Source: JAAUTY01 sp964397305
GTDB taxonomy: Bacteria; Cyanobacteriota; Cyanobacteriia; Cyanobacteriales; Spirulinaceae
Length of the DNA stretch: 64,000 bases
Reading direction: 5' to 3'
NCBI GenBank assembly: GCA_964397305.1
Contig: CAYNIP010000003.1
Span: 1 to 64,000, forward strand
Shown here: piece after piece, positions 42,746 through 51,978 of the stretch
Layout: every line of letters starts with the position of its first letter
How positions within the stretch are numbered: position 1 is the first letter of the stretch
Notes under the pieces: generated by a model
Told to the model about the DNA's origin: nothing
Databases searched by the model: none
Seen by the model: only the letters and a program-made list of their open reading frames with translations
Made by a program: the position numbers and the translations under genes

Positions 42746-44986
42746 CTAGCGGGCGATCGCCCCCATATAGTTGCGCCAAAGTTCCGCCGCGACGCTGCTG
42801 CCGCCATTAGTCGGCGAATTGTCATCATTGCCGAGCCAGATGCCCGTGACCAGACTGCGGCTGGGGATCGCGCCCACAAACCAGAGATCCACCGCCCGAT
42901 CCGTGGTTCCCGTCTTGCCAAATTCCCCGAGGCCGAGGGCGGCGCGGCTGCCCGTGCCCCCTTGAACGACGCCCCGGAGGAGGGCCACCAGGGTTTGGGC
43001 GTGGCTCGGCTCTAGGGCCTGGTGCTGTGCGCTCTGGTCCGTCTCCAGGGAATAAATGACGCGGCAGGTTTGGGGATCATTGGGGTCCTGGCAATCGCTG
43101 CTGTCGAGGATGCGCTGGATGGCGCTGGGGCGGTGCCAGAGGCCGTTGTTGGCGATCGCCCCATAGGCCCCCGTCAGCTCCAGCACGTTCACCTCACTCT
43201 CCCCGAGGACCAGCCCTGGGGAGGCCCGCAGCCGGGACTGGAGGCCCAATTGCTGGGCCATACGAATCGTCTCCTCCAGGCCGGCGTCTTGAGTGACGCG
43301 GATCGCCACGGCATTTTCCGACTGAGCGAGACCGCGATACATATCAATCGCGCCGCTGCTGCGCTCACAGCCCCGATAGCGCTGCCCCTGCCAGGTGACG
43401 GGTTCACAGGAGTAGGTTTTGCTGGGGGGAATGCCCTGGGCGAGGGCGGCCGCGTAGGCAAATACCTTGAAGGTCGAACCGGGTTGGCGCTGGGCCTGGG
43501 TGGCCCGGTTGAACTGGCTTTGCTGGTAGTCCACGCCCCCGACCAGAGCGCGAATCAGGCCGGTGCTGCTATCGAGGGTGGCGATCGCCCCTTGGTCAAA
43601 GTTCAGTCGTGCTCCGGTTTGCGCCACCATTTGCCGCAGGGCCTGCTCGGCCTGGGCCTGCATTCCGGGGTCTAGCCCCGTTTCCACAATAAAGTTCCCC
43701 TCCCGGGCGAGGGATTCCCCCAGGAGTTGCTCCAGTTCTTGGAAGATGTAGCTGTAAAAGTAGGGGGCAATAGTGTTCGACAAGGCCTCCTGGGCCGCAG
43801 GACTCACTTCGATGCGCGATCGCCGGGCCCGGGCCGCCTCCTCAGCGCTCACAAAGCCCAGTTGCACCATGCGATTGAGGACACGGTTCCGGAGCTGCAC
43901 CGCCGTTTCGTAGTCCTGCACCGGGTTGTAGAGGTTCGGCGCCGGCAAAATCGCTACCAGGGTCGCCGCCTCCGAGAGGTTGAGGTCCGCGGCCGATTTA
44001 TCGAAGTAAAACTGGGCCGCATCCTCGAAGCCATAGCTGCCGATCCCCAGGTAGACCCGGTTGAGATAAACGCGCAGCAGCTCCTGCTTGCTGTAAAAGG
44101 TTTCCAGCTTCAGCGCTACCGCCGCCTCCCGTAACTTGCGGCCGGCGGTATTCTCGCGGCCCACATAGTCGGGGTAGAGGCTGCGAGCCAGTTGCTGAGT
44201 GATCGTGCTGCCCCCTTGGCGGATACCCTGCCGCATGATGTTGACGATCACCGCCCGCAGGATGCCCAAGGGATCGACGCCGAGATGCCAGTAGTAACGG
44301 CTGTCTTCTGAGGCGATCGCCGCCTTCGGTAGATAAGGAGAAAAGTCCTGGAGGCGAGCCAACTCCCGGTGAACCTCGTTTCGCAAGGGGCGCAAAAGAG
44401 TTTGACCATCACGGGCATAGACCACCACCGGCCCCTGCACCCCGAGGGGCAGGGGGTTGACGCTGAACTTGGTCCACTCGAGGGCGATCGCCCCCACGGC
44501 TAGGACCGTCAGCCCCCCAAGGCCGTAGAGCCCGTAGCGCAGACCCCGGATCAGCTTGGGGGGCGGGTTGTGGTAGCGCAGCCGCACGCCACTGGCTAGT
44601 TCCGGCGGGCCGAGGGTCAGCACGTCGCCGTGACGCAGGGCCAGTTCTTGAAGACGGCGACGGCTGATGTAGACGCCGTTGGTGGAGCGCTCGTCCTTGA
44701 GCAGGAAGCGGTGGGGGTTTTGGCGATCGCGCCGCAGGGAGAGGTGCAGTTGGCTCACGACTGGATTTCGCACCACGATGTCGCTCTCTCGGGAACTGCG
44801 GCCCAGTCGGTAGTAATCGCCGACTAGGGGGTAGACCTCCGCTTTATCCGTCTCCGCCGCTTGCACCCAGAGCTGGGGCACTCGCGCTCCGGGCTTGAGG
44901 GCGAGGGCCTCCTGGACCTTCGCTTGCAGGGCCTGGACGGCCTGGGTGACAAACTGGGTGAGCTGGGTATGGGGCGGTTTGCTCAT
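42746..44986 (-). CDS. Class A penicillin-binding protein with N-terminal FHA domain
   Basis: 746 residues from ATG 44986. FHA domain about 53-125 (YRLGRSSRESDIVV, LSLRRD, DERSTNGVYISRRRL), one transmembrane helix about 148-168, glycosyltransferase family 51 domain with catalytic E227 (AIASEDSRYYWHLGVDPLG) and QGGSTITQQLAR, then a transpeptidase with S504 in STFK, SEN (556-558) and KTGTT near the C-terminus. Polymerises and cross-links peptidoglycan. The cytoplasmic FHA domain should bind phosphothreonine, tying wall synthesis to Ser/Thr kinases. An ATG 20 codons upstream is possible. Confidence 0.93.
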   Translation of the reverse strand: MSKPPHTQLTQFVTQAVQALQAKVQEALALKPGARVPQLWVQAAETDKAEVYPLVGDYYRLGRSSRESDIVVRNPVVSQLHLSLRRDRQNPHRFLLKDERSTNGVYISRRRLQELALRHGDVLTLGPPELASGVRLRYHNPPPKLIRGLRYGLYGLGGLTVLAVGAIALEWTKFSVNPLPLGVQGPVVVYARDGQTLLRPLRNEVHRELARLQDFSPYLPKAAIASEDSRYYWHLGVDPLGILRAVIVNIMRQGIRQGGSTITQQLARSLYPDYVGRENTAGRKLREAAVALKLETFYSKQELLRVYLNRVYLGIGSYGFEDAAQFYFDKSAADLNLSEAATLVAILPAPNLYNPVQDYETAVQLRNRVLNRMVQLGFVSAEEAARARRSRIEVSPAAQEALSNTIAPYFYSYIFQELEQLLGESLAREGNFIVETGLDPGMQAQAEQALRQMVAQTGARLNFDQGAIATLDSSTGLIRALVGGVDYQQSQFNRATQAQRQPGSTFKVFAYAAALAQGIPPSKTYSCEPVTWQGQRYRGCERSSGAIDMYRGLAQSENAVAIRVTQDAGLEETIRMAQQLGLQSRLRASPGLVLGESEVNVLELTGAYGAIANNGLWHRPSAIQRILDSSDCQDPNDPQTCRVIYSLETDQSAQHQALEPSHAQTLVALLRGVVQGGTGSRAALGLGEFGKTGTTDRAVDLWFVGAIPSRSLVTGIWLGNDDNSPTNGGSSVAAELWRNYMGAIAR

Positions 44987-45187
44987 AAAACCTTGGGGAC
45001 GAGGAGATAGGGTCTCAATAGTGGGGCAGGCGGCGATCGCGATCATTCCCTACTCTAATCTCTACTCTAAGAAATCCCGACCCGGATCGGGATCATCCCG
45101 GCGGACGGTCGCAGAACAGCCCCTAGCCCCGAGGGGCAGCCGGGAGCGATCGCTATAATGGGAACCTGCGTTTTGACCTGCGGCCCT

Positions 45188-45508
45188 ATGCGATCTTGGT
45201 GCTTTTGGTGGCAATCGTTCGTGCTCTCGAGTCGGCAAAATCCACCCCGCTTTGTAGAAACCTTGATGCTCCTGCTGGCGATTCTCCTGCTGAGCTTCCT
45301 GCTCTTTGCTTGGCAGAGTGCGGCCCAGTGGCCCTACTTGGTGCTGAGCTTGAGCTACGGGATCGGTGCCTCCCTGTCGATCCTGGTGCGAGAGGCTCAG
45401 GGCCGCTCCCTACTCTTGACCCCGATCACCGCGATGATGCTCGCCTCCCTGGTGGTTTTGATCCTGGGGTTGCTCTTGGTGATCGGCGATGTGCTCGCCA
45501 TGCAGTAG
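45188..45508 (+). CDS. Small hypothetical membrane protein
   Basis: 106 residues from ATG 45188. A short basic N-terminus, then three hydrophobic segments (VETLMLLLAILLLSFLLFAW; WPYLVLSLSYGIGASLSILV; PITAMMLASLVVLILGLLLVIGDVL). No recognised domain. Reads away from the FHA-PBP gene, sharing a 200-bp intergenic region with it. Confidence 0.6.
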   Translation: MRSWCFWWQSFVLSSRQNPPRFVETLMLLLAILLLSFLLFAWQSAAQWPYLVLSLSYGIGASLSILVREAQGRSLLLTPITAMMLASLVVLILGLLLVIGDVLAMQ

Positions 45509-45530
45509 ACCCGTCCAAACCGGCAAACTG

Positions 45531-45668
45531 GGGGTGAACGAAATTTTACGCGGGATGTTGGTGCTTCTTAGCCCAGCCCTCACCCCAACCCCTCTCCCAA
45601 GTTGGGAGAGGGTCTTCTAGCTCCCCGGCTCCCAGCTTTGGGAGCCGGGGCCGGGGAATGAGGGCTTG
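45531..45668 (+). mobile_element. MITE family 1, truncated copy
   Basis: Left end GGGGTGAACGAAATTTTACG and both inner hairpins (CCCCTCTCCCAA/TTGGGAGAGGG; CCCCGGCTCCCA/GGGAGCCGGGG) are present, but the sequence leaves the family after CCGGGGAATGAGGGC. The right terminal repeat is missing, so this copy lost about 130 bp. Confidence 0.7.
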
Positions 45669-45829
45669 ATAGAGACAGGAGCCTAGCTGGGATGCACCCC
45701 GAGCAAGTTCCGGTGCCGGCAGCTCGGTCGCCAGCCCTGACCCGGCCTGCTACAGTGGCGGAGACAGCCACGCAGGCGTGGTTCGGCCCTTTGCTCGTGG
45801 TTCCTGTTGCTTCTTACTGTGAAACCCGC

Positions 45830-47257
45830 ATGGATGCCACTGATCTTGCGTTTACCTCGGCCCTCGACCAAGCCCAGCTGATCCGCACGGGCCAAGTCTC
45901 GCCCCTGGATTTAGCAGACCTTTACCTGCGACGGATTGAACAGCTTAATCCCCAATTGGGTTGCTTTTTTACCCTCCAGGCCGAGGCGGCGATCGCCGAG
46001 GCCCGCGCCAAGACTGAGGCCTTAGCCACCACCGCTCCCACTCCCTTGCCCCCCTTTTGGGGCGTTCCGACTGCGATCAAAGACTTGAATGCCGTGGCTG
46101 GCTGGCCCTTGAGCTACGGTGTTGCTGCCCTGCGAAACCAGATCGCTAGCTACGACGACGGCGTGGTGGCTCGCCTCAAGGCGGCCGGCTTCGTTTTGTT
46201 GGGAAAAACGGCGACGCCAGAACTGGGCCTGACCCCCTACACGGAGGCTCCAGGATTTCCCCCGACACGCAACCCCTGGCAGCTTGAGCACACGCCGGGG
46301 GGCTCGAGTGGTGGGGCGGCGGCCGCTGTCGCGGCCGGATTGCTGCCTGTGGCCCAGGGCTCCGATGGTGGCGGCTCGGTGCGGACGCCGGCCGCCTGTT
46401 GTGGCCTGGTGGGCCTGAAGCCCGCCCGGGGGCGGGTCTCGAGTGCGCCGGTGGGCGATCGCCTCAGTGGCTTGGCCACCGACGGCCCCCTGACCCGCAC
46501 CGTGGCCGATGCCGCCGCCTTGCTGGATGTCATGGCTGGCTACATTACAGGCGATCCCTATTGGCTGCCGGAGCCGGCCACCTCATTTCTGGCGGCCCTC
46601 CAGCAGCCCCTAGGGCGATTGCGGATCGCCGTCAGCACGGAGATTCGCCCCCTGGGGACGGCCGATGCCGGGCAAGCGACGGCCGTCATGGCGATCGCCC
46701 AACAGATCGAGGCCCTCGGCCATGAAGTAGAAGCAGCTACTCCTGATTGCACCGGCCTCGCGGCGCCCTTTATTCGTCTCTGGCAGGCCAGCGTTCCCGC
46801 TGCTGGCCTACCGCCGGAGTTGCTGAGTCCCTTAGCCCGCTGGCTGGGAGATCAGGCGGGGTCCGCCGGAGACTACCTGCGCGCCGTAGCCCAAATGCAG
46901 ATCGTCGCCCGGCAAATCGTCGGCTTCTTTGACCATTTCGATGTCCTGCTCTGGCCTAATCTCCTCCACGCACCCCCCAAGATTGGCGCTTGGGCCGACT
47001 TGGAACCCGAGGCAACCCTGGAACGCTTGGCCAATTGGATCGCGCCGGGGCCGCCGGCCAATGCCAGCGGTTTACCAGCGATCACCCTTCCCGCCGGCCA
47101 CGATGCCCAAGGCCTGCCCCTAAGTGTGCAATTGCTGGGCCGGCCGGCGGCGGAGGCGACGCTTCTGGCCCTCGCCGCCCAACTAGAAGCAGCCCAGCCC
47201 TGGGCCCAGGGACGGCCGGCGATCGCTCAGTCCAGCCCCCACAAGGGTTTGGGCTAA
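45830..47257 (+). CDS. Amidase signature family enzyme
   Basis: 475 residues from ATG 45830 (MDATDLAFTSALDQAQLIRTG). The Ser-cisSer-Lys triad is visible: Lys in PTAIKDLNAV, and the Gly/Ser-rich signature GGSSGGAAAAVAAGLLPVAQGSDGGGSVRTPAACCGLVGLKP containing cis-Ser and nucleophile Ser. Hydrolyses an amide bond (amino-acid amide, indoleacetamide, 6-aminohexanoate-like or GatA-like). Lacks the context of gatCAB, so not assigned as GatA. An upstream in-frame extension of 46 residues does not resemble the family. Confidence 0.9.
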   Translation: MDATDLAFTSALDQAQLIRTGQVSPLDLADLYLRRIEQLNPQLGCFFTLQAEAAIAEARAKTEALATTAPTPLPPFWGVPTAIKDLNAVAGWPLSYGVAALRNQIASYDDGVVARLKAAGFVLLGKTATPELGLTPYTEAPGFPPTRNPWQLEHTPGGSSGGAAAAVAAGLLPVAQGSDGGGSVRTPAACCGLVGLKPARGRVSSAPVGDRLSGLATDGPLTRTVADAAALLDVMAGYITGDPYWLPEPATSFLAALQQPLGRLRIAVSTEIRPLGTADAGQATAVMAIAQQIEALGHEVEAATPDCTGLAAPFIRLWQASVPAAGLPPELLSPLARWLGDQAGSAGDYLRAVAQMQIVARQIVGFFDHFDVLLWPNLLHAPPKIGAWADLEPEATLERLANWIAPGPPANASGLPAITLPAGHDAQGLPLSVQLLGRPAAEATLLALAAQLEAAQPWAQGRPAIAQSSPHKGLG

Positions 47258-47490
47258 CCTTTGGGGAAGCCTCCTACTTGACTCAGGGCTTGGAGGCGAT
47301 CGCGATCCAGCAAGTCCACCTGAGCGCTATGGACAGCGATCAGCCCTGGGTGGCTGAGGCGATAGAAGGCTCGCGATAGAGTTGCTGGGATCGTCCCTAA
47401 TTGCGCTGCCAGTTGGCTTTTGGTCAAGGTCAGGACCACACTCTGGGCCGGTACAGCTCCCTCAACGCGAGGGGTAGCCTGGGCCTCTCC
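47254..47490 (-). pseudogene. Crp/Fnr regulator remnant, C-terminal HTH only
   Basis: The minus-strand frame reads PRVEGAVPAQS, then LTLTKSQLAAQLGTIPATLSRAFYRLSHPGLIAV...LLDRDRLQALSQ, an excellent match to the winged helix of Crp/Fnr proteins (recognition helix TIPATLSRAFYRL). The frame is closed by a stop at about 47520 and the effector domain and dimer helix are missing; the DNA beyond is unrelated and then becomes a broken Uma2 copy. It therefore looks like a 3' gene fragment left by recombination. Confidence 0.75.
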
Positions 47491-47559
47491 AAGGCAGCCG
47501 CTGAAGCCGGGAATGGTCTACCGTCCAAGGCGGCTGCTTCTGCAAAGTTATCCCCCGCT

Positions 47560-47940
47560 TCAAAAATATTGAGGGTTTACTCTAAAGACATCCGGCCCCC
47601 GAAAGTCCCGAGACTTGAGCTGCTGGATGTTGTAGTAAACCGTGAGGTTGCCGGAGATGTAGAAGTCGGGGCGATCGCGCCACCAGTGCTCTAGGAGTCG
47701 AATCAGCAGCTCAATCTGGCGGCGATGGTAGTCGGTTTCCAAGGGGGGCTCATCACTATACAAGTTACCCGGAGGCCCCTGAATCTCGGCGGTGCTCGCC
47801 TCGCCAAGTTCCGGGCGATTCTCCTCTAGACGAACCATGACCCGATACTCCGGTGAATCTGTTTTCAGTATAGCTTTGGGCCCTCGGCGGCTAACCTCTT
47901 GCCGGTGTTGCTGGATCGTCGGCAAAGTCGCGCGGCTCAC
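47560..47940 (-). pseudogene. Uma2-family (DUF820) endonuclease, 3'-truncated third copy
   Basis: 126 residues, nearly identical to the first 120 of the adjacent full copy up to SRDFRGPDVF, then seven unrelated residues (RVNPQYF) and a stop. Homology breaks at about 47585. The nuclease active-site half (VVIELLS and beyond) is lost. GTG start shared with the stop of the next copy. The broken end abuts the Crp fragment, suggesting one deletion removed both missing parts. Confidence 0.85.
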
Positions 47941-48788
47941 AAGTCAGGTAGTTGAGCCGGGTCAACCCCCTGCGATCGCAGATAGGCTTCTAGCCGTTCT
48001 TTCGCTTGCCGCTCCAGCTCAGCTTGTTGCTGTGCTTGCTCGGCCCGTTGCTGGGCCTGCTCAGCCCGCTGGCGCTCAGCCTCTTCCGGCAACGGAATCA
48101 ACTCCCCCGTGGCGGTAAACCAGCGCAACTGGCGGGCGTGAATCCCCAACTGTAACCCCAACTGCTCACTGGGCAAGCGCCCGCCTTCGACGGGGGCGAT
48201 CGCCTCGTAGCGCCCATCCATCAGGTGAAATCCCGCAAACTCCAGGGTTTCGGGGTGGAACCAATAGTATTCTGGCAGCCGCCACACATCTTGATACAGG
48301 CTTTTCTTCGCTCCTTTATCCACCCGGGCGGTGGACCTGGAGAGTAATTCAATCACCACATGGGGATACTGGCCGCCTTCTTCCCAAATCGTCCAACTGC
48401 GGCGGTCTTTTTTTTCGGCTCCCAACACCACAAAGACATCCGGCCCCCGAAAGTCCCGAGACTTGAGCTGCTGGATGTTGTAGTAAACCGTGAGGTTGCC
48501 GGAGATGTAGAAGTCGGGGCGATCGCGCCACCAGTGCTCTAGGAGTCGAATCAGCAGCTCAATCTGGCGGCGATGGTAGTCGGTTTCCAAGGGGGGCTCA
48601 TCACTATACAAGTTACCCGGAGGCCCCTGAATCTCGGCGGTGCTCGCCTCGCTAAGCGCCGGGCGATTCTCCTCTAGACGAACCATGACCCGATACTCCG
48701 GTGAATCTGTTTTCAGTATAGCTTTGGGCCCTCGGCGGCTAACCTCTTGCCGGTGTTGCTGGATCGTCGGCAAAGTCGCGCGGCTCAC
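47937..48788 (-). CDS. Uma2-family (DUF820) endonuclease, complete copy
   Basis: 283 residues, GTG 48788 overlapping the previous copy's TGA. Uma2 core with GNLTVYYNIQQLKSRDFRGPDVFVVLGAEKKDRRSWTIWEEGGQYPHVVIELLSRSTARVDKGAKKSLYQDVWRLPEYYWFHPETLEFAGF, carrying the PD-(D/E)XK-like D and E residues, then a short coiled-coil tail of about three heptads (RAEQAQQ, RAEQAQQ, QAELERQ) ending RLEAYLRSQG. Uma2 proteins are very numerous in cyanobacteria and of unclear function. Middle member of a recent tandem triplication. Confidence 0.92.
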   Translation of the reverse strand: MSRATLPTIQQHRQEVSRRGPKAILKTDSPEYRVMVRLEENRPALSEASTAEIQGPPGNLYSDEPPLETDYHRRQIELLIRLLEHWWRDRPDFYISGNLTVYYNIQQLKSRDFRGPDVFVVLGAEKKDRRSWTIWEEGGQYPHVVIELLSRSTARVDKGAKKSLYQDVWRLPEYYWFHPETLEFAGFHLMDGRYEAIAPVEGGRLPSEQLGLQLGIHARQLRWFTATGELIPLPEEAERQRAEQAQQRAEQAQQQAELERQAKERLEAYLRSQGVDPAQLPDL

Positions 48789-49618
48789 AAGTCAGGTAGT
48801 TGAGCCGGGTCAATCCCCTGCGATCGCAGATAGGCTTCTAGCCGTTCTCTGGCTTGCCGCTCCTGGTCCGCCCGTTGCCGCTCCTGCTCAGCTTGTCGTC
48901 GCTCCTGCTCTGCTTGTTGCTGGGCTTGCTCGGCCCGTTGCCGCTCCTGCTCCGCTTGTTGTCGCTCCTGCTCCGCTTGTTGCTGGGCCTGCTCAGCCCG
49001 CTGGCGCTCAGCCTCTTCCGGCAACGGAATCAACTCCCCCGTGGCGGTAAACCAGCGCAACTGGCGGGCGTGAATCCCCAACTGTAACCCCAACTGCTCA
49101 CTGGGCAAGCGCCCGCCTTCGACGGGGGCGATCGCCTCGTAGCGCCCATCCATCAGGTGAAATCCCGCAAACTCCAGGGTTTCGGGGTGGAACCAATAGT
49201 ATTCTGGCAGCCGCCACACATCTTGATACAGGCTTTTCTTCGCTCCTTTATCCACCCGGGCGGTGGACCTGGAGAGTAATTCAATCACCACATGGGGATA
49301 CTGGCCGCCTTCTTCCCAAATCGTCCAACTGCGGCGGTCTTTTTTTTCGGCTCCCAACACCACAAAGACATCCGGCCCCCGAAAGTCCCGAGACTTGAGC
49401 TGCTGGATGTTGTAGTAAACCGTGAGGTTGCCGGAGATGTAGAAGTCGGGGCGATCGCGCCACCAGTGCTCTAGGAGTCGAATCAGCAGCTCAATCTGGC
49501 GGCGATGGTAGTCGGTTTCCAAGGGGGGCTCATCACTATACAAGTTACCCGGAGGCCCCTGAATCTCGGCGGTGCTCGCCTCGCCAAGTTCCGGGCGATT
49601 CTCCTCTAGACGAACCAT
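48785..49618 (-). CDS. Uma2-family (DUF820) endonuclease, copy with expanded coiled-coil tail
   Basis: 277 residues from ATG 49618 (MVRLEENRPELGEAS). Lacks the first 34 residues of the middle copy: homology continues 11 codons upstream (ILKADLPEYRV) but without a start codon, and the frame is closed by a TAA beyond. The catalytic core is identical to the middle copy. The tail holds seven heptads (RAEQAQQ / QAEQERQ / QAEQERQ / RAEQAQQ / QAEQERR / QAEQERQ / RADQERQ) against three in the middle copy, an 84-bp difference. Confidence 0.9.
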   Translation of the reverse strand: MVRLEENRPELGEASTAEIQGPPGNLYSDEPPLETDYHRRQIELLIRLLEHWWRDRPDFYISGNLTVYYNIQQLKSRDFRGPDVFVVLGAEKKDRRSWTIWEEGGQYPHVVIELLSRSTARVDKGAKKSLYQDVWRLPEYYWFHPETLEFAGFHLMDGRYEAIAPVEGGRLPSEQLGLQLGIHARQLRWFTATGELIPLPEEAERQRAEQAQQQAEQERQQAEQERQRAEQAQQQAEQERRQAEQERQRADQERQARERLEAYLRSQGIDPAQLPDL

Positions 49619-49844
49619 GACCCGATACTCCGGTAAATCTGCTTTTAGTATAAAGGTTTGTATCCCAGGTACAGTAGGGATTTAAGGCACTTCCGACTCA
49701 GGGCTTGGCCGTAGATTGGGTTGAGCCCTGGGAAACTCAGCCACCGCGAGGGAAGTGCTGTGTTTCCAGTCGCCAACCCAACCTAATCATTTCCAGGGGC
49801 TTTAAGCCTGATGTCAGGTAGGCCGTGCCCCGGATTTCGCTGGG

Positions 49845-51752
49845 CTAGCTCACGGCGGTAGGCTGCTGGCTGAAGAAGGCCGCGAGGAGCTGTGCCGCGA
49901 TCTGGGAACCCGTCAGGCCGAGCGTCGCCTTGGACTCTGCTGGCTTGGCGTGGTCTACCAGAGCATCCGGAACCCCGAAGCGCTTCACTGGCACGAGGAC
50001 CTGGTGCTCTTGCAAACCCTCCAGGACCGCTGAGCCGAAACCACCCATCAGGCAGCCTTCCTCGATCGTTGCCACCTTGCCGATGCGTTGGGCCAAGGGG
50101 GCAATCAGTTCCGTGTCTAGAGGCTTTACAAAGCGGGCATTGATCACCGTTGCGGCAATGCCGTGCTCCCCAAGGATTTCGGCCACTTGGAGCGCCGTCG
50201 CCACCATGGAGCCATAGCCCACCAGGAGCAAATCATCCCCCGTGCGGAGAATTTCGCCCTTGCCGATGGGCAAGGGTTCCCAGCCGTCTTCCATCAGCGG
50301 CACGCCGATGCCGCTGCCCCGGGGGTAACGCAGGGCGATCGGGCCCTCGGTGTGGCTCACGCCGGTCGCCACCATCTGCTGCAATTCCGCCTCATCCTTC
50401 GGGGCCATGATCGTCATGTTGGGCAGACAGCGTAGGTAAGCGATGTCGTACATTCCTTGGTGGGTGGGGCCGTCGGCTCCGACGATGCCAGCCCGGTCGA
50501 GGCAGAAGAAGACGGGCAGATTTTGAATGCAGACATCGTGAATGATCTGGTCGTAGGCCCGCTGGAGGAAGGTGGAGTAGATGGCGACAACGGGGCGCAT
50601 TCCCTCACAGGCCAGACCGGCCGCTAGGGTGACGGCGTGCTGCTCCGCGATGCCGACATCGATGTATTGCTTGGGCAGCTTGGCGTGGAGCTTGTCTAGG
50701 CCCGTGCCGGTGGCCATGGCGGCTGTGATGCCGACGATCTGGGGATTGTTCTCGGCGAGCTTGGTCAAGGTGTGGGCAAAGACCTTCGAGTAGCTGGGGG
50801 GTGTGGGCTTCTTGGCGGGGAAGGCCTTGCCCGTGGTCAGGTCAAAGGGGGATTGGGCGTGGTAGCCTACTTGGTCGCGCTCGGCGATTTCGTAGCCTTT
50901 GCCCTTGACTGTGGCGACGTGGACGAGCACGGGGCCGTGGATCTTGTGGGCCTGCTGGAAGGTGGCGATTAACTCTGGGAGGTTGTGGCCGTCGATGGGG
51001 CCGAAGTATTTGAAGCCCAGTTCTTCGATCACCGCCCCCACCTTGGGCACGGCCAGCCGCTTCATGCTTTCCTTGAGCCGCTCCATGTCAGGGGAGAGGC
51101 TGTCACCAAAGAAGGGGAGGTGCTTAAACTGTTCCTCCAGGTTGTCGGAGAGGAACTGCATGGGGGGCGAGAGGCGCACCTTGTTCAGATAGCGGGAGAT
51201 GGCTCCGACGTTGGGGGAGATGGACATCTCGTTGTCGTTGAGCACCACCATCAGGTTGGTGTGGGGGAGGTGGCCGGCGTGGTTGATGGCTTCGAGGGCC
51301 ATGCCGCCGGTCAGTGCGCCATCGCCGATGATCGCGACGACTTTGAAATCTTCACCGCGCAGGTCGCGGGCGAGGGCCATGCCGAGGGCGGCGGAGATGC
51401 TGGTGGAGGCGTGCCCGGCGCCGAAGTGGTCGAAGCGGTTTTCGCAGCGCTTCAGGTAGCCGGCAACGCCGTCTTTTTGGCGCAGGGTGTGGAATTGGTT
51501 GTAGCGGCCGGTGATCAGTTTGTGGGGGTAGGCTTGGTGGCCGACATCCCAGATCACTTTGTCGCGGTCGAGGTCGAGGGTCTGGTAAAGTCCCAGGGTC
51601 AGCTCGACGACGCCCAGTCCTGGTCCCAAGTGACCGCCACTCGCCGCGATCGTCTCCAGGTGTTTGTCGCGGATCTGTTGGGCGATCGCCTCCAGTTGCG
51701 GGATGGACAGGCCGTGCAACTGGTTAGGATGCGTGAGTTCGCTTAAGTGCAT
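49845..51752 (-). CDS. dxs: 1-deoxy-D-xylulose-5-phosphate synthase
   Basis: 635 residues from ATG 51752 (MHLSELTHPNQLHGLSIPQLEAIAQQIRDK). Thiamine-diphosphate enzyme: GGHLGPGLGVVELT, IWDVGHQAYPHKLITGR, ThDP/Mg motif GDGALTGGMALEAIN...LNDNEMSI, central GIAEQHAVTLAAGLA and YSTFLQRAYDQIIHDV. First step of the MEP pathway, condensing pyruvate and glyceraldehyde-3-phosphate to feed carotenoids, chlorophyll phytol and quinones. Standalone gene. Confidence 0.97.
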   Translation of the reverse strand: MHLSELTHPNQLHGLSIPQLEAIAQQIRDKHLETIAASGGHLGPGLGVVELTLGLYQTLDLDRDKVIWDVGHQAYPHKLITGRYNQFHTLRQKDGVAGYLKRCENRFDHFGAGHASTSISAALGMALARDLRGEDFKVVAIIGDGALTGGMALEAINHAGHLPHTNLMVVLNDNEMSISPNVGAISRYLNKVRLSPPMQFLSDNLEEQFKHLPFFGDSLSPDMERLKESMKRLAVPKVGAVIEELGFKYFGPIDGHNLPELIATFQQAHKIHGPVLVHVATVKGKGYEIAERDQVGYHAQSPFDLTTGKAFPAKKPTPPSYSKVFAHTLTKLAENNPQIVGITAAMATGTGLDKLHAKLPKQYIDVGIAEQHAVTLAAGLACEGMRPVVAIYSTFLQRAYDQIIHDVCIQNLPVFFCLDRAGIVGADGPTHQGMYDIAYLRCLPNMTIMAPKDEAELQQMVATGVSHTEGPIALRYPRGSGIGVPLMEDGWEPLPIGKGEILRTGDDLLLVGYGSMVATALQVAEILGEHGIAATVINARFVKPLDTELIAPLAQRIGKVATIEEGCLMGGFGSAVLEGLQEHQVLVPVKRFGVPDALVDHAKPAESKATLGLTGSQIAAQLLAAFFSQQPTAVS

Positions 51753-51978
51753 ACTGAAATCTGCTTGCAAAACTAGAGTTCTTTGGGCTCGCCTCTGGCG
51801 ATAGGGGCAGCTAGGGTCGCCGCGAACGCGATGTCAGCGCCAGCGATGGGATAAAACCGCGAGCATGGCCGCCCGAACCAGACGCGAAGTTGGTCTAATC
51901 CACACTTTAAGGGATTTAGCCAAGTCTGCTCGGTATTCTCGCGATGATTCGTGATGATTGGGCGGCATGATTGGGCGG

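Larger units (their letters stand above)
47560..49640 (-). repeat. Recent tandem triplication of a Uma2 gene
   Basis: Three direct copies, about 850-930 bp apart, almost identical at the nucleotide level (e.g. CGAAAGTCCCGAGACTTGAG at about 47600, 48449 and 49380). Only the middle copy has both ends; the outer copies are cut at opposite ends, as expected from unequal crossing-over within an older array. Confidence 0.93.

Noticed and set aside
50985..51746. 253-codon plus-strand open frame opposite dxs
   Set aside because: Low-complexity Gly/Val-rich shadow created by GC-rich codons of dxs.
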